Assembly (NCBI GenBank): GCA_032718475.1 | Contig: JAUCBJ010002501.1 | Coordinates: 1 to 64,000, forward strand | DNA length: 64,000 nucleotides | Reading direction: 5' to 3' | Origin: Nemertoderma westbladi | Lineage: Eukaryota > Xenacoelomorpha > Nemertodermatida > Nemertodermatidae | Part shown: positions 20,167 through 31,955 of the stretch, one piece after another | How positions within the stretch are numbered: the first letter of the stretch is position 1 | How the letters are laid out: every line of letters starts with the position of its first letter | Translations under genes and position numbers: made by a program | Notes under the pieces: generated by a model | Told to the model about the DNA's origin: nothing | Seen by the model: only the letters and a program-made list of their open reading frames with translations | Databases searched by the model: none

Positions 20167-22500
20167 TTGAATGATCCTAATATTGCCAAAGCCGAACATT
20201 TTGTCCAGTTTTTGGAAGAAGAGGTGGATATTCTGGTTTTAATGCCTGTTGCGAAGCCCAATAATACCACAATTCTTAATAAAGATATTAAAAGAATTTC
20301 GAGGGTAAATGCAGTAAGAACAGATGACTCAAGTGATGATGATGAGTTCTTAAATCGGATAGTGGCGAAATTGCATAAGCCAGCAAAAGGAAGACATCAG
20401 CAATCCAAGGCTCTTAATGCTATCACTCGACCTTCTAAACAAAATATCCCACCCAAACCAACTGTATCCAGAGGGACAGGTGAGTTGAAATGTATTAAAT
20501 GTGGAGATACCCATAACTTATTTAAATGTGAAGACTTTAATAAGATGAATCTAGAGAAAAGAAGATCCTTTTGTCAATGTGAAAAACTTTGCTACAACTG
20601 TTTATCAAGCCTCCACCTCCGATCCCATTGTAAGAATAAAAATCGTTGTAAAATTTGTGGTGAAGCCCACCACACTATCTTTCATAAAGAAGAACTTACC
20701 TCATGTGAAACTAAACGAGAAGAGGCTGCAATGAGAATAGTAGAATCTGAGACAGATTCAGATGCTGCTGGTGATGAATATGGAGTTACTGAGTTTGCAG
20801 AACATGAGTCAAATTTTATCGATAATGCTGCCATAATTTCCTGTAGACTCAATCGTAGAGGTGGTCCAGTACGTGAATTTCCGGTTTTGACCTTGAGACT
20901 AAATGGCGATAAGGGTTCAACAATTGTTAATGCTCTTGTAGATACGGGTAGCTCGACTACCTTTCTAGATGGGGATATTTTCGACCGGTTGTTTGGAGTA
21001 ACCAAAGAAACTAACCTGCACTTAACGGCCGTAGCCTGGTACCAAGAGATGCCTACGGTAGTGGCAAAGGGTAAACTTAGTCCAGCCAGGGATGACGTGG
21101 AAGGGGAAATGGCAGAGAACATCAAAATTATACGTATGAATGGTTTAAAAAACGCACTTGGGACTCCCCATGACTGGTTGAGTGATGATTTTTCCAAACA
21201 ATACCAGATTCCTCTAGCAACGGCTGAAGATCCTAAGGTTGTCATGCTCATAGGGCAGAACTGCCCTGAAGCCTTTCGCGTTTTAGAAACAATCCCGGCA
21301 GCTTTCTTGGGAGTGGGGTCATCCAAATACAGTTCGCCATTTGCGGCACGAACACCTCTTGGATGGTATTGTTCGGGACCATCAGAGAGAACATTAAAAG
21401 AGAGAGAATCTGAGAGTATAAATTACATTGAAATACTCACTCATGAATCAGTATGTCGACTACAAGATACATTCATAGAACAGGAATTGGCAGCCTTAGG
21501 TAGAGACATGACTGAACTGCCCACTCAGGATACTTACGATACCTTAATGCACTTGGTGACTCATAGTGAATCATCTAGAACCAACGACGATTATCATAAT
21601 AATGAAGAATGTTCAGCTTGGGATAATATGACTCTTGATTTGGCCATGCAACGATGGCTTGAGAATGACAGCACTAACGTGAATGAGGATAAATTAGCAA
21701 TGTCTCCAGACGACCTCCATGCTGTGGAGATCCAGCATCGGACGCGCAAACTTCTGCCTGATGGACATTATCAGACTGGCCTGCTGTGGCGGGATGATCC
21801 TCCACAGCTTATTAACAATTCTAGCCTAGCATATAATAGAGCTCTGAACATGAGAAAAAGGCTGAAGAAGAACCCTAAATATTTAGATATGTATCAACAT
21901 CAAATGGATAAATACCTCAAAATTGATTGCGCAGAATTGGTTCCATCTGACCAACAACAATTTGGTCCCAGGTCATATTTTATGCCGCATCATTTTGTAA
22001 CCCATGAAAACAAACCCAACACTGTACGAGTTGTTTTCGACTGTCATGCTACATATAAAGGTAAATCACTCAATACAGAGATACTTCCTGGACCAAACTT
22101 ATTACAATCTTTGGTAGGAATTCTTATTAGATTTCGTGAGTTTAATGTAGCTTTCGTAGCAGATATAGAAGCAATGTTTCTACAGGTACGTGCCCTCCCA
22201 GTGGACCAAGACAGCCTCCGATATTATTGGTGGCCGACAACTGAGCTTGAAGGTGAGCCAAGCCAATATTGGATGAAGTGCCAACCCTTTGGAGTAATAT
22301 CCTCACCTAGCAATGCTGAGAGTATTGTGTATGCAACAGCTGATGACAATGCCAATGATTTCAAAAAGGTTATAATTGAAACAATAAAGAATAGTTTATA
22401 TATGGATGATGTTCTTAAGTCACATCCAATCAGTGGAAACTTAATTGATATTGCTCATGTGTTCAAGATTGCCTGCTCCGGGGTGGCTTTCGACTGGTGA
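20167..22500 (+). pseudogene. pol: BEL pol part 1: zinc knuckles, protease, RT
   Basis: The frame is open for 777 codons from a TTG, and upstream codons in the same frame are cut by TAA at 20146-20148. The N-terminus is a DUF1759-like helical segment (FVQFLEEEVDI). Three Cys/His knuckles follow at about 20490-20690 (CIKCGDTH...C, CYNCLSSLH...C, CKICGEAHH). The BEL aspartic protease has DTGS at 20941-20952. The RT domain has VVFDCHA, then FVADIEAMFLQV and the catalytic YMDD at 22399-22410. A single-base frameshift in a G run near 22480 ends the frame. Confidence 0.88.
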
Positions 22501-22790
22501 AATTCGCTAGCAACAGCAAGGAACTACTACAGACATTTCCACCAGAAGAACGGGCCTCCCCTACCCTAGACTTAGATGTAGAGCAGCTCCCAGTAATGAA
22601 AACATTGGGACTACGTTGGCGAATGCAAGAAGATGAGTTCTACTTCACAGTTGCCTTTATCGATAATGTGCCAGCAAAAACACGACGCCAATGCCTTTCG
22701 AAAATGCACAAGGTCTTCGACCCATTTGGATATGTTGCGCCAGTAATTATGAGGGCTAAGTTCTTGCTTAAGAAAACACTTGGCTTTTAG
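22497..22790 (+). pseudogene. pol: BEL pol part 2: RT connection segment
   Basis: Continues the RT thumb and connection (KFASNSKELL, LGLRWRMQEDEF, LSKMHKVFDPFGYVAPV) in another phase. It lies between frameshifts near 22480 and 22784, both at short homopolymers. It is normally fused to the parts on either side. Confidence 0.85.
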
Positions 22791-25198
22791 ATTTAGATTG
22801 GGATGATACTATTCCCCAATTTCTGTTTGAGGCCTGGAGTAAGTGGGAAAGGGACCTTAAACATATAGAACAATTAACTATTCCCAGAACATACTTTCCT
22901 CACTTGCAAACAACCGAACAACTTCAACTTCATGTCTTTGTTGACGCTTGTGATAATGGGATGGGTGCAACGGCCTATTTTAGACGAGAGTTGAAGGGTA
23001 TATTTTCAGTAACCTTTGTTGCTTCAAAATCTCGTATTATGCCTAAACAGGAACTATCAACCCCTAAGGCAGAATTGCAAGCTGCTGTGCTGGGAACTGA
23101 ACTTGCTGAGATTATCACAGCTGAACTTACTCTCAAGGTAGAACAATATTATTGGACTGATGCTACCATAGTATTACAATACCTGCATAACCGAAAACAT
23201 AAACTCTCTGTGTTTATAACAAACCGGGTGACTCGAATATTAAAACGATCACTCCTATATCAATGGCGTCATATAGCTGGTACCATTAATCCAGCTGATC
23301 TGGCCTGTCGTGGCTCAACAGCAGAAGAATTAGTCAATTCTTCCATATGGTGGAAAGGTCCAGATTTCTTGTGGGAGACAGAAGATGAGTGGCCTCATGT
23401 ACTGCGAGATCTAAATCTCCCCAAGGGAGCGGAGATAGTTCCCGATAGAGTATACCCCCCCAAATCTAGGTTGATTTCAGGAGAAACCAATACAATAATA
23501 AATGTTGAAGATGATCCTACCCCAATTCCCAAAGGTTCAAGTAAAGAGATTCAATTTCCAAACTTAGACAAAGGATTGCATCCTTGGTTGAAAAGACTTC
23601 TGAGCAGTCAGCAAAGTCTTCGTGCCTCGATTCGGGATATTTGCTACATTCGCCGCATGGCACATTGGTATTGTTGGCGACAAAAGAATCCCAATACGAC
23701 CGAGAAACCTCTTAGATTTTTTTGTCCATTAACACTAGAAGAACTAAGGACCAGTTTACAAATGAGACTTCGCCTCTCACAAAGAATAGCAGATCCAGAA
23801 CTTTTTTTGAAACATCAACATAATAACCCTATCCCCCCTCAGCGTGTTGCCACAATCATGTCAAATGGGATTATTCGAGTTCAAACACGCCTAACAATGG
23901 CTCCAGTGTCCTATGACACTATACATCCTATCATGTTGCGCGAACCACTCCTCTTGGAACAATTATTTTATGACACTCACCTTGAACTTAATCACTCAGG
24001 AAGAGACCATATCTTGAGTCATTTGAGACAACACTATTTTCTAGTTTCACCCTGGAACTATCTACGGAATGTTATGCGCAATTGTCTTCACTGCCGGAGA
24101 TACAACTCACCACTGATGAAGCAACAGATGGGAGATCTACCCAACGTTCGGATGGCGGCATATGAGCCAGCATTTACCAATTGTGGAGTGGATATGTTTG
24201 GCCCGATATTAGTTAAGCGCACCAGAACTACTGTCAAACGATGGGGCTTATTGGCGGTATGTATGACTACAAGGGCGATCCATCTGGACGTTTTGTATCA
24301 AGCTAACATGGGTTTGTTTTTGTCCGCATTGTCCAGATTGATTGCACGGCGCGGACAACCACATCATATCACCTCTGATAATGGAGGAAACTTCGTAGCA
24401 GCCGAGAAAGAGCTTCGTAAGAATATCAATGAGTGGAATATGCAATCGCTACACGAGCTTCTTGATAATCATCAAATAAACCTCATAGACTGGTACTTTA
24501 CTCCACCCCACGCTCCTTGGTATGGGGGAACTTATGAAAGGCTGGTACAGAGTGTCAAACAAGCTTTCTACAAACTGTTGCCCGAGGATGAGACTTACAC
24601 GTATTTGGATGATGAGGCGTTGCGCACATTGTTGGCTCAGATCGAATTAGTTTTGAACAACCGACCATTAACACGTATTTCGCAATCTTCTGAATCAGCT
24701 GAAGCTCTCACTCCAGCACATTTCCTCTTCTCTAAACCAGCCATTACGATACCAATATCCGAAATGGAGGATAATGATCTTCATTCCCGACGCACCTGGA
24801 AAGTTCTTCAACTCCTGACTCAACGATTCTGGAACAATTGGTTGATTGACTATTTACCTTCTCAACGCCTAAGATCGAAGTGGTTTTGCCAACGACCAAA
24901 TCTAAATATTGGTGATATCGTCTTAATTCATGACCCTGTACGGCCACGGCGGGATTGGCTTACAGCTACTGTCTTAGAACCTAACTACAGTGGCGATGGC
25001 TTAGTCAGAAGCGCTAAGTTGAAGACGCAGAATGGGAGTATTCTCGAAAGACCGATACAGAAATTATGCCTCCTTGAACAAGACTCAGAGAAGACAGGTA
25101 TATATGGTCAATTTCAGCCTCTTCAACATAATCAGCCATGGATCCTTAGTAATATTACAAATACCCAACGGAAATCTGTTGACAAACATAAACCGTAA
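22784..25198 (+). pseudogene. pol: BEL pol part 3: RNase H, integrase, C-terminal domain
   Basis: The frame is open for about 800 codons. The RNase H-like region begins with HVFVDACDNGMGATAYF (about 22930). An H2C2 zinc-binding region (HLELNHSGRDH...CLHCRRY) sits at about 23975-24105. The integrase core has VDMFGP, SDNGGNF and WYGGTYERLV, giving the D, D, E triad at about 24188, 24376 and 24535. The C-terminal BEL-type domain (LTPAHFLF...NIGDIVLIHD) follows, ending at the stop 25196-25198. This part would join the cDNA to chromosomal DNA. No internal stop is seen, so this half is intact while the upstream half is broken. Confidence 0.9.
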
Positions 25199-26747
25199 AC
25201 GCCGTGTTAATAACTTTAATGATTCTACTTATTAACTGAAACTGTATACAGATAACCGATTTAATATAGCAAAGAATGAGTGTATTATAATGCGTTGTAT
25301 GTTTAGTATGAATAGATCGTATGATGTTCATATTTATCTGATCTAAGAAACTAGCGCATGAATTAGAACAAAATATGACATACATAGAGACATATAAACA
25401 TAATTCCGGTAATAAATTTAAATTTATTTAAATTTATTGAGATTTGTTGAATTTATAGTTAACGATAAAATTTTTAATTAATGACCAACTTTCAAAAGTA
25501 ATTCGAGAAAAATTTAATGACTTAATAAAATACATTTTAGACCGAAGGAGGGTCGGAGTGTTTAAAAAATAAAAATAACATTTATTATAACTAAAACTGT
25601 TTAATTAATTAAAAAATAATTAATCTCTGAAGTTATTCTTCCTCTTGGTTTCAGTTTGGTGAATTTAAGTTATCACCAATTTGATTACTTTTACATTTTA
25701 AGAGGTAATCGCCTGATTGGATTGATTTTGATTATGAAACAGTGTGATATTATATAACATAATAATAATATAGAAAAACCCAGGCTATCTCTATGGGTTT
25801 ATTATTATTGGGGGGAATCGAACGGTGGGTGAGGGACTAATTGCCTTCTCGCCAACTTTGGAATACTCAATTTGACTCCCCACGGCAACGGCTATTTACC
25901 TAGACTATGGAACCACAGACGTCCTGGGACAAAGATGTTTCGTTGGACCGATGCTAGACCTATATATACCTAGACGGATCGGATCTGCGTGACGTGATGG
26001 GTGACTCGTCATCTAACTTACCGGTGAACCAAATAATTATCTCAACCTTTCCCTGGAAATTGCCTGCAGACGGGAAAAACACCGGGTGAATGACCTTCAG
26101 GAGTCAGTCCCCGAAAACGGAGTCTATTAGAATTTCAGAAGTTTGATTAATTTGGCGTTGAAATGTTTATATTGTTAATACTTGGTTTGTTGATAATTTC
26201 TTTGATATGATAACTTTACTTGCCGGTAATATAGTTTTATTCAGAAAGCCTATTATATTAATCATGTTATTATTCTAAGAATATATATTAAGTTATACAT
26301 ATAGTGCAATAGTTTTTACTGGATCAGCAAACATTACCTAGAGAAACCTTGCCTAAATGGGAGCCAGCAAGTACTAAGTATTTCATTTCGAGTTAATCAT
26401 ACTCAATCGTAAATTTTTAGAAATTTTTGTTGTTGTTGTAATAACGGTGCAATAATTAAATTAAATGCCTTTGTTAGTTTATTTTCCCTTATTGATAGTT
26501 AATTAATTTGAGTTCCAACTCAAAATGTATACACCATATATACTTAACTACAACTACGTAAATAATTAATAGTTTAGTATGTGATAGTCACAAATATAGT
26601 AGTTTACAACAATTATTAATAACGTATTGTGTTACCAATATAATTATTTACGTGTGTCATAATGGTGAAGGGATTACGTGCAATTTATTGTACCACCAGT
26701 TTCCTTTTTGTTTATAAATAATTTATAAATAAATTTTTTAGGGAGCG
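25199..26747 (+). other. BEL 3' non-coding region
   Basis: 1.5 kb with no envelope-like ORF and no recognised gene. It contains a GC-richer patch at 25815-26130. A purine run AGGGAGCGG at 26740-26748 touches the 3' LTR and is a candidate polypurine tract. Confidence 0.6.
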
Positions 26748-27327
26748 GTATGACGTCACCTGGTGGCCTGTAAAATGACAAAATGACACTTCTGCACACT
26801 TCTACGACACGACTGCACTACTCCTGCAACACAGAGAGTAGCCTACCGATGTAGGCATACTGCAGTACTGCTAACTACTGACTGGGAAAATTCATAAAGT
26901 TCTTATGGGATTTGTTCCCAATCCTACAATAACAGACAACATTACTCACCAGCGCCTAGAACAATCCACCAGGTCACCGGGTCCGTCGTCCGTTCTCTAT
27001 TATATCGTGGGTTACAACTTATATTTCCGTCACTCTATTCCGCCGTGAGGAGGGGCTTCACTCGCGGTCAAGCGAGCAAGGTAACTTTGGCAATCAGGTA
27101 ACTCTATTGGGTTTGGCAGTTTGGGTATTTATATTAAGGTGCAGGGAGAGCCTGGAGTCTGTTTGGGAGGTTTGGACATCCTTATAAAAGGAGCTCTAGA
27201 ATTATCAGCCCAGTCAAGGCTTACACGTGGCCCAGGGGAAGAAATACTTGGAGTACCGCAACCGGCCCTCCTTATTTCCTTCCCGGCTATAGAATCTTCA
27301 CAAAGGATTCTTTTAGCCAACGTGATA
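26748..27327 (+). repeat. 3' LTR of BEL element
   Basis: 580 bp, with the same termini as the 5' LTR and TATAAAAG at 27183-27190. From CGACACGACTGC onward it matches the 5' LTR almost base for base; I noticed one substitution, GAGGAGG for GGGGAGG, near 27046. Confidence 0.9.
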
Positions 27328-29700
27328 GGACATGGTCATTGAACTTGAAATTGGAAGAAAATACCAGTCCCGGGTGTTTGTGAGTCTCACCACACGGAAG
27401 GGCCTCACCATTTAGATGTAGTGACACTGTCTGGTAGGGGATGGAACCATACATAGTCATTACAATGGTTTTCTCTGGGTTAAAAGTTACGAGCCATTTA
27501 GTAGCCCAAGTGTGTAGTTCATGAAGTTCGTGGTTAAGAAAGTGAGCGCGCACAACAGGATGACTGATTCTAGATGAAAGAGATGTATCGTCAGCAAACA
27601 GTGAACAGTTTGCCGACAATACATCAACAAGGTCATTTATGTAAATAATAAATAAGATGGGACCGAGCACACTTCCCTGGGGTACGCCAGTGAGCACCGC
27701 CAGAAACAGTGAGCATGTCCCATCTAGTACTACACGCTGCCAACGCCCTGATAAATAACATTGGAACCATGCCAATAAACGACCGCGGATTCCCATTCTA
27801 TATGATTTTTCAAGGAGACCTGCGTGCCATACCCTGTCAAAGGCTTTTGTGACATCACAGAATATTACTTGTGTGACGTCGCCTTCGTCCCAGGCCTGGC
27901 ACCAGGAGTCGTATAGGAAGAGAAGTTGGTTTTGGCAACTATCGCCGGGAATAAATCCTGATTGTCGTTTCGATATTTTATGCCATAGGAAATTCCAGAT
28001 ATGCTTTCTGACAACAGTTTCAAAAAGCTTAGAAAGGTTATTTAATAAAGAAATTGGGCGATAGTTGCCAGAATTATAAAATTCTCCCTTTTTAAAAATT
28101 GGAGTAATATTAGAATACTTCCAGGATTGTGGAAAAATAGAAATGTTAAGTAACGCATTAAGTAAAATAGTTAAACCAACTATTAAAGAGCCGGATAATG
28201 ATTTAATAACGCTGTTACTTATTCCATCGATACCAGGAGATCCATTCGTATTTAAGGATGAAATACCTGAACCTACGTCCTCTTCTGAAATCTGTATGTG
28301 CTCTAGGACTGCTTCTTCAGGGACGCACTGAACAGTCGCGGGGTCGGGGTGTACTGTAGTGAAGTCGGGGGTAAAGATTGTGGTATGGGATGTACCGCTG
28401 CAGGCTCCACGAGATATACCACCGATGGTACAGTCTGGGGTATGGGGTGTGCCGCCGGTGGTACAGTCTGTGGTATGGGATGAAGCACTGGGGGCACTAC
28501 AGGATGTACCACCGATGGTATAGTCTGGGGTATGGGGTGCACTGCTGGAGGTACAATCGGAGGTGTGGGATGTACTACCGGTGGTACAGTATGGGGTGCA
28601 CTGCTGGAGGTACAATCGGAGGTGTGGGATGTACTACCGGTGGTACAGTCTGGGGTATGGGGTGCACTGCTGGAGGTACAGTCGGAGGTGTGGGATGTAC
28701 TACCGGTGGTACAGTCTGGAGTATGGGGTGCACTGCTGGAGGTACAATCGGAGGTGTGGGATGTACTACCTGTGGTACAGTCAGGGGTATGGGGTGCACT
28801 GCTGGAGGTACAATCGGAGGTGTGGGATGTACTACCGGTGGTACAGTCTGGGGTATGGGGTGCACTGCTGGAGGTACAATCGGAAGTGTGGGATGTACTA
28901 CCGGTGGTACAGTCTGGAGTATGGGGTGCACTTCTGGAGGTACAATCGGAGGTGTGGGATCTACTACCAGTGGTACAGTCGGGGGTATGTGGTGAAGCAC
29001 TGGAGGTACTACAGAAAGTACCACCGGTGGTACAGGCTGGTGTGTGGGATGTACTAGCGGTGGTGCTGTCTGAGGTGTGGATTGTACTGGGGTCGTCGGT
29101 AATAAACCTGGTAAAGTGGAATTAATGACAAATCTGTTATTTAGAACTTGGGCATTGTCAAAGGCTTCATACACCGCTGTATCACCATCAAATAAGAACG
29201 GGATGGATAATAATTTGTTTTTCCCCAGTACCGACTTTACTATTGAAAACTATTTCTTAGAGTCTAAGTTGCTGGAACTTTTGGTTGATAAATACAATTC
29301 ACTAGAATATGAAGCCTTAGCTAAGCGAACTTTTTGAGTGACAAAATTTCGATATTTTCTGAATTTGACCCATTGATTTGAGTTGTTGGGTGTCCCTTTG
29401 GCTCGTTTGTGTAGCCTTTCCCTGCGCCTGAACAGTGAGCGCAACTCATTATTTATCCACTTAGGGTCGCTGGATCTGGTTTTTATTTTGTGGCTGGGAA
29501 TAAATCTATTCGTACCTTCAAGTAAAGTCTCTGTGAGAAAATTAACACCTTCAACAGGGTCATCGGCATGTGCACCAAAGTAGCTACTAAGACATTTGCT
29601 ATTTAGGAATTGTCTGAATTCTCTCCAGTTCACTTTGTCATAATCCCATACGGTACGAATGAAAAGGGGTGGCGGTTTAATATCAACGTGAGACAGACTT
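27328..29700 (-). pseudogene. Family 2 non-LTR ORF2: linker, expanded repeat, RT
   Basis: Read on the minus strand from 29700 down. A post-endonuclease region comes first (TVWDYDKVNWREFRQFLN...WINNELRSLFRRRERLHKRAK), with a frame break near 29250 and the frame resuming with FDGDT and YEAFDNAQVLNNRF. A Pro/Val/His-rich tandem repeat follows (28378-29060). The RT domain then reads NGSPGIDGISN, NYRPISLLNNLSKLFE, QSGFIPGDSC, motif A FCDVTKAFDRVWH, motif B GVPQGSVLGPILF and motif C LFADDTSL, ending at the BEL insertion. It resembles CR1/jockey-type elements. Target-primed retrotransposition is the expected role; this copy is dead. Confidence 0.85.
28378..29060 (-). repeat. 66-bp in-phase minisatellite inside an RT ORF
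   Basis: GGGGTGCACTGCTGGAGGTA recurs at 28534, 28593, 28659, 28725, 28791, 28857 and 28923. The spacing is 66 bp, except for one shortened 59-bp unit. Each unit is a dimer of related 33-bp halves. On the minus strand the repeats read as 11-residue blocks such as PPVVHPTPPIV and PPAVHPIPQTV, so 22 residues per unit. Frames are also open on the plus strand, but only as a by-product of the period. Confidence 0.92.
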
Positions 29701-30621
29701 GCACCATTCTTGTTCATAATTGTTGTTGACTATGTTCTACGCATGTCCTTAGATCATCATAATGATGATGGGGTGATGATAACTCCACCTACTGGTTCCA
29801 GAAGTCGAGGAAATCCTGCCAAGTACCTAACTGATCTAGACTTTGCTGATGACTTAGGGGTACTCTCAGAATCACTAGAGGGAGCCCAATGGCTCCTCAG
29901 CTCATTAGAACATGCTGCTTCTAGTGTTGGTCTTTTTATTAACTCCAGAAAGACCAAAATTTTGACAGTTAACTTTGAAAGTCCTCAGCAAGTCTCTGAT
30001 CGGATGAGCATAAGCTCAAAAGATGGTATGCTTGAGCATGTGGATGACTTCTGTTACCTGGGATCATGGATCCGGAAGTCAGGTGAGGACGTTCGAATAC
30101 GTAAGGGAAAGGCATTGGCAGCCTTTAATAGGCTTTCCAGGATTTGGAAGTCACCGAGAATTAATCGGAAACTTGAGGTCCGATTATTTAGAGCAGCAGT
30201 AGTTCCAGTACTCCGCTATGGGATTCCATGCTGGGCTCTAACTGCTCAGGACACCAAATCTCTGGATGGCACATTCACAAGAATGCTACGCCGGGTTCAT
30301 TGTGTCAAGTACAATGCACACATCTCCAACGAGACACTATATAACATTGGAGGTATCTCATTGCTTCCCCCAAGCTTGACACTAGAACAAAATCGCCTCC
30401 GCTTTGCAGGACATTGCTTTCGCCGTGAGGACCAGCCAGTGCATAATCTTGTACTTTGGCAGCCCCATGGAGTGAATAAGCATGGTGGACAGCCCATGAC
30501 TTTCTTGAGACGCATCTTAAAGGACACTGGCCTTGAAGATGCGGATAATCTAGCAAATGTCATGGGTGATAGGGAGTTGTGGCGGTGCAATTTTGTCGAT
30601 AAGCCGGCACAGCATTCTTAA
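29695..30621 (+). pseudogene. RTE-like RT, motif B to C-terminus
   Basis: About 308 codons are open without a break: DFADDLGVL (motif C), NSRKTKILTVNF, then the C-terminal region with WIRKSGEDVRIRKG, VLRYGIPCWALTA and GHCFRREDQP, ending FVDKPAQHS. It lacks the endonuclease and the first half of RT, so it cannot act alone. Compared with 5881-7350 it retains the two bases lost there near 6766, which confirms that frame break. Confidence 0.85.
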
Positions 30622-30655
30622 AAATGCAGCTGCAATGCAGCATGCCGATCCTAGT
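29695..30655 (+). mobile_element. RTE-like non-LTR copy, 5'-truncated
   Basis: It begins at motif B (LAPFLFIIVVDY), directly against the family 2 element, and runs to the family tail GCAGCTGCAATGCAGCATGC plus TAGTAG. The last ~50 bp lies inside the inverted-repeat arm shared with 15157-15210. Confidence 0.85.
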
Positions 30656-30956
30656 AGATACTAATTGGTACTACAATTTAGAATTTGTCAATTTGTACAA
30701 CACAAATACATTTCTGTTTAGATTGGCGGTCATGTAGATTGTCGAACTATTAGCTTGTTGCTTTTGAGAATTTAAAGAAAGTGTTCAATGTTAGTTAACT
30801 TTAGTAACTGTTTTTCACTCGTCTATTGAACAAGAAGATTATTAGTTATATTAATTAGGGCTTATTTGACAGGTTTGGTACATTTTAGTGGGAAGTTTTG
30901 TAAACTTATTTGCACTGTCTCATTTCATTTCAGTCCGGATTCCACTGGCTGCAAAT

Positions 30957-31340
30957 ACGAATATATGCGTATGGTGTATGCGTATGGTGTATGCATATGG
31001 TGTATGCGTATGGTGTATGCGTATGGTGTATGCGTATGGTGTATGCGTATGTTGTATGCGTATGGTGTATGCGTATGGTGTATGCATATGGTGTATGCGT
31101 ATGGTGTATGCGTATGGTGTATGGGTATGGTGTATGCGTATGGTGTATGCGTATGGTGTATGCGTATGGTGCATGCGTATGGTGTATGCGTATGGTGTAT
31201 GCGTACGGTGTATGCGTATGGCGTATGCGTATGGTGTATGCGTAGGTATGGTGTATGCGTAGGTATGGTTTATGCGTATGGTGTATGCGTATGGTGTATG
31301 CGTAGGTATGGTGTATGCGTATGGTGTATGCGTATGGTGA
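30957..31340 (+). repeat. 12-bp minisatellite, copy B
   Basis: About 31 units of GTATGGTGTATGC-type 12-mers with variant units. It mirrors 14518-14850 and is a few units longer. Open frames through it are artefacts of the period. Confidence 0.95.
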
Positions 31341-31617
31341 AAATTATAGGCCTCAGATGACTAGAGAGGACCTAAATATGATTTATGGCTTATGGCTTAT
31401 GAAATGGCTTATGATTAAGCTATTATAAAGTTAGTATATTTATATTATTTATATTATATTTAATATAATAAGTATAAAGAAACTTAAGAAGTTAAGCTTC
31501 CGGTTTATTAATCATGTATTATAATTAGTAATACACTATTGAATGTTTAAAAATGTATTATTATTTCAGATCTTAGTCACAAGGTACAGGTAATTATTAT
31601 TATTACTGGCCTTAGGT

Positions 31618-31685
31618 ACTACTAGGATCGGCATGCTGCATTGCAGCTGCATTTTTAAGAATGCTGTTCCGGCTTGTCGACATAC
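31618..31685 (-). repeat. RTE-like 3' tail fragment, copy B
   Basis: CTACTAGGATCGGCATGCTG through AATGCTGTTCCGGCTTGTCG. It mirrors 14168-14237. Confidence 0.8.
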
Positions 31686-31955
31686 TTTTAGGCATTAGGT
31701 ACACGGTTAATGGAGCCTCTTATAGATACCCTAACTGACGAAATAGTAAAATACGTATGAGAGACTAATGCACTAATATAATGCTTAAAATATCGAATTT
31801 TAAATTATGTACTAAATAAAACGAAATGTTATTATCATATTTAATAGAGAGCAAAACAAAAACAACATGGGTGTTACAAATCCATTATACGTAATGTAAT
31901 GCACAGTACATTGTTGCAACAGTCTCCAATTTCCACCAATGTTGTAGTCCATTAA

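Larger units (their letters stand above)
15681..27327 (+). mobile_element. BEL/Pao LTR retrotransposon
   Basis: Complete element with direct LTRs (15681-16283 and 26748-27327), gag and pol between them, and GGAC on both outer sides (15677-15680 and 27328-27331). The order is LTR, long leader, gag, zinc knuckles, aspartic protease, RT, RNase H, integrase, C-terminal BEL-type domain, 3' non-coding, LTR. This is the BEL/Pao layout. No envelope-like gene is visible. The LTRs are near-identical apart from one indel block, so insertion seems recent, yet the coding part is broken in several places. Confidence 0.92.

Noticed and set aside
20682-21326. 214-codon minus-strand frame
   Set aside because: Antisense shadow of the BEL protease region; no domain of its own.
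25199-26747. Envelope gene in the BEL element
   Set aside because: No frame of useful length, signal peptide or membrane anchor is present.
28378-29125. Plus-strand Gly/Thr/Cys-rich and Val/Gln-rich frames over the 66-bp repeat
   Set aside because: The coding strand is minus, continuous with RT motifs; plus frames are by-products of the period.
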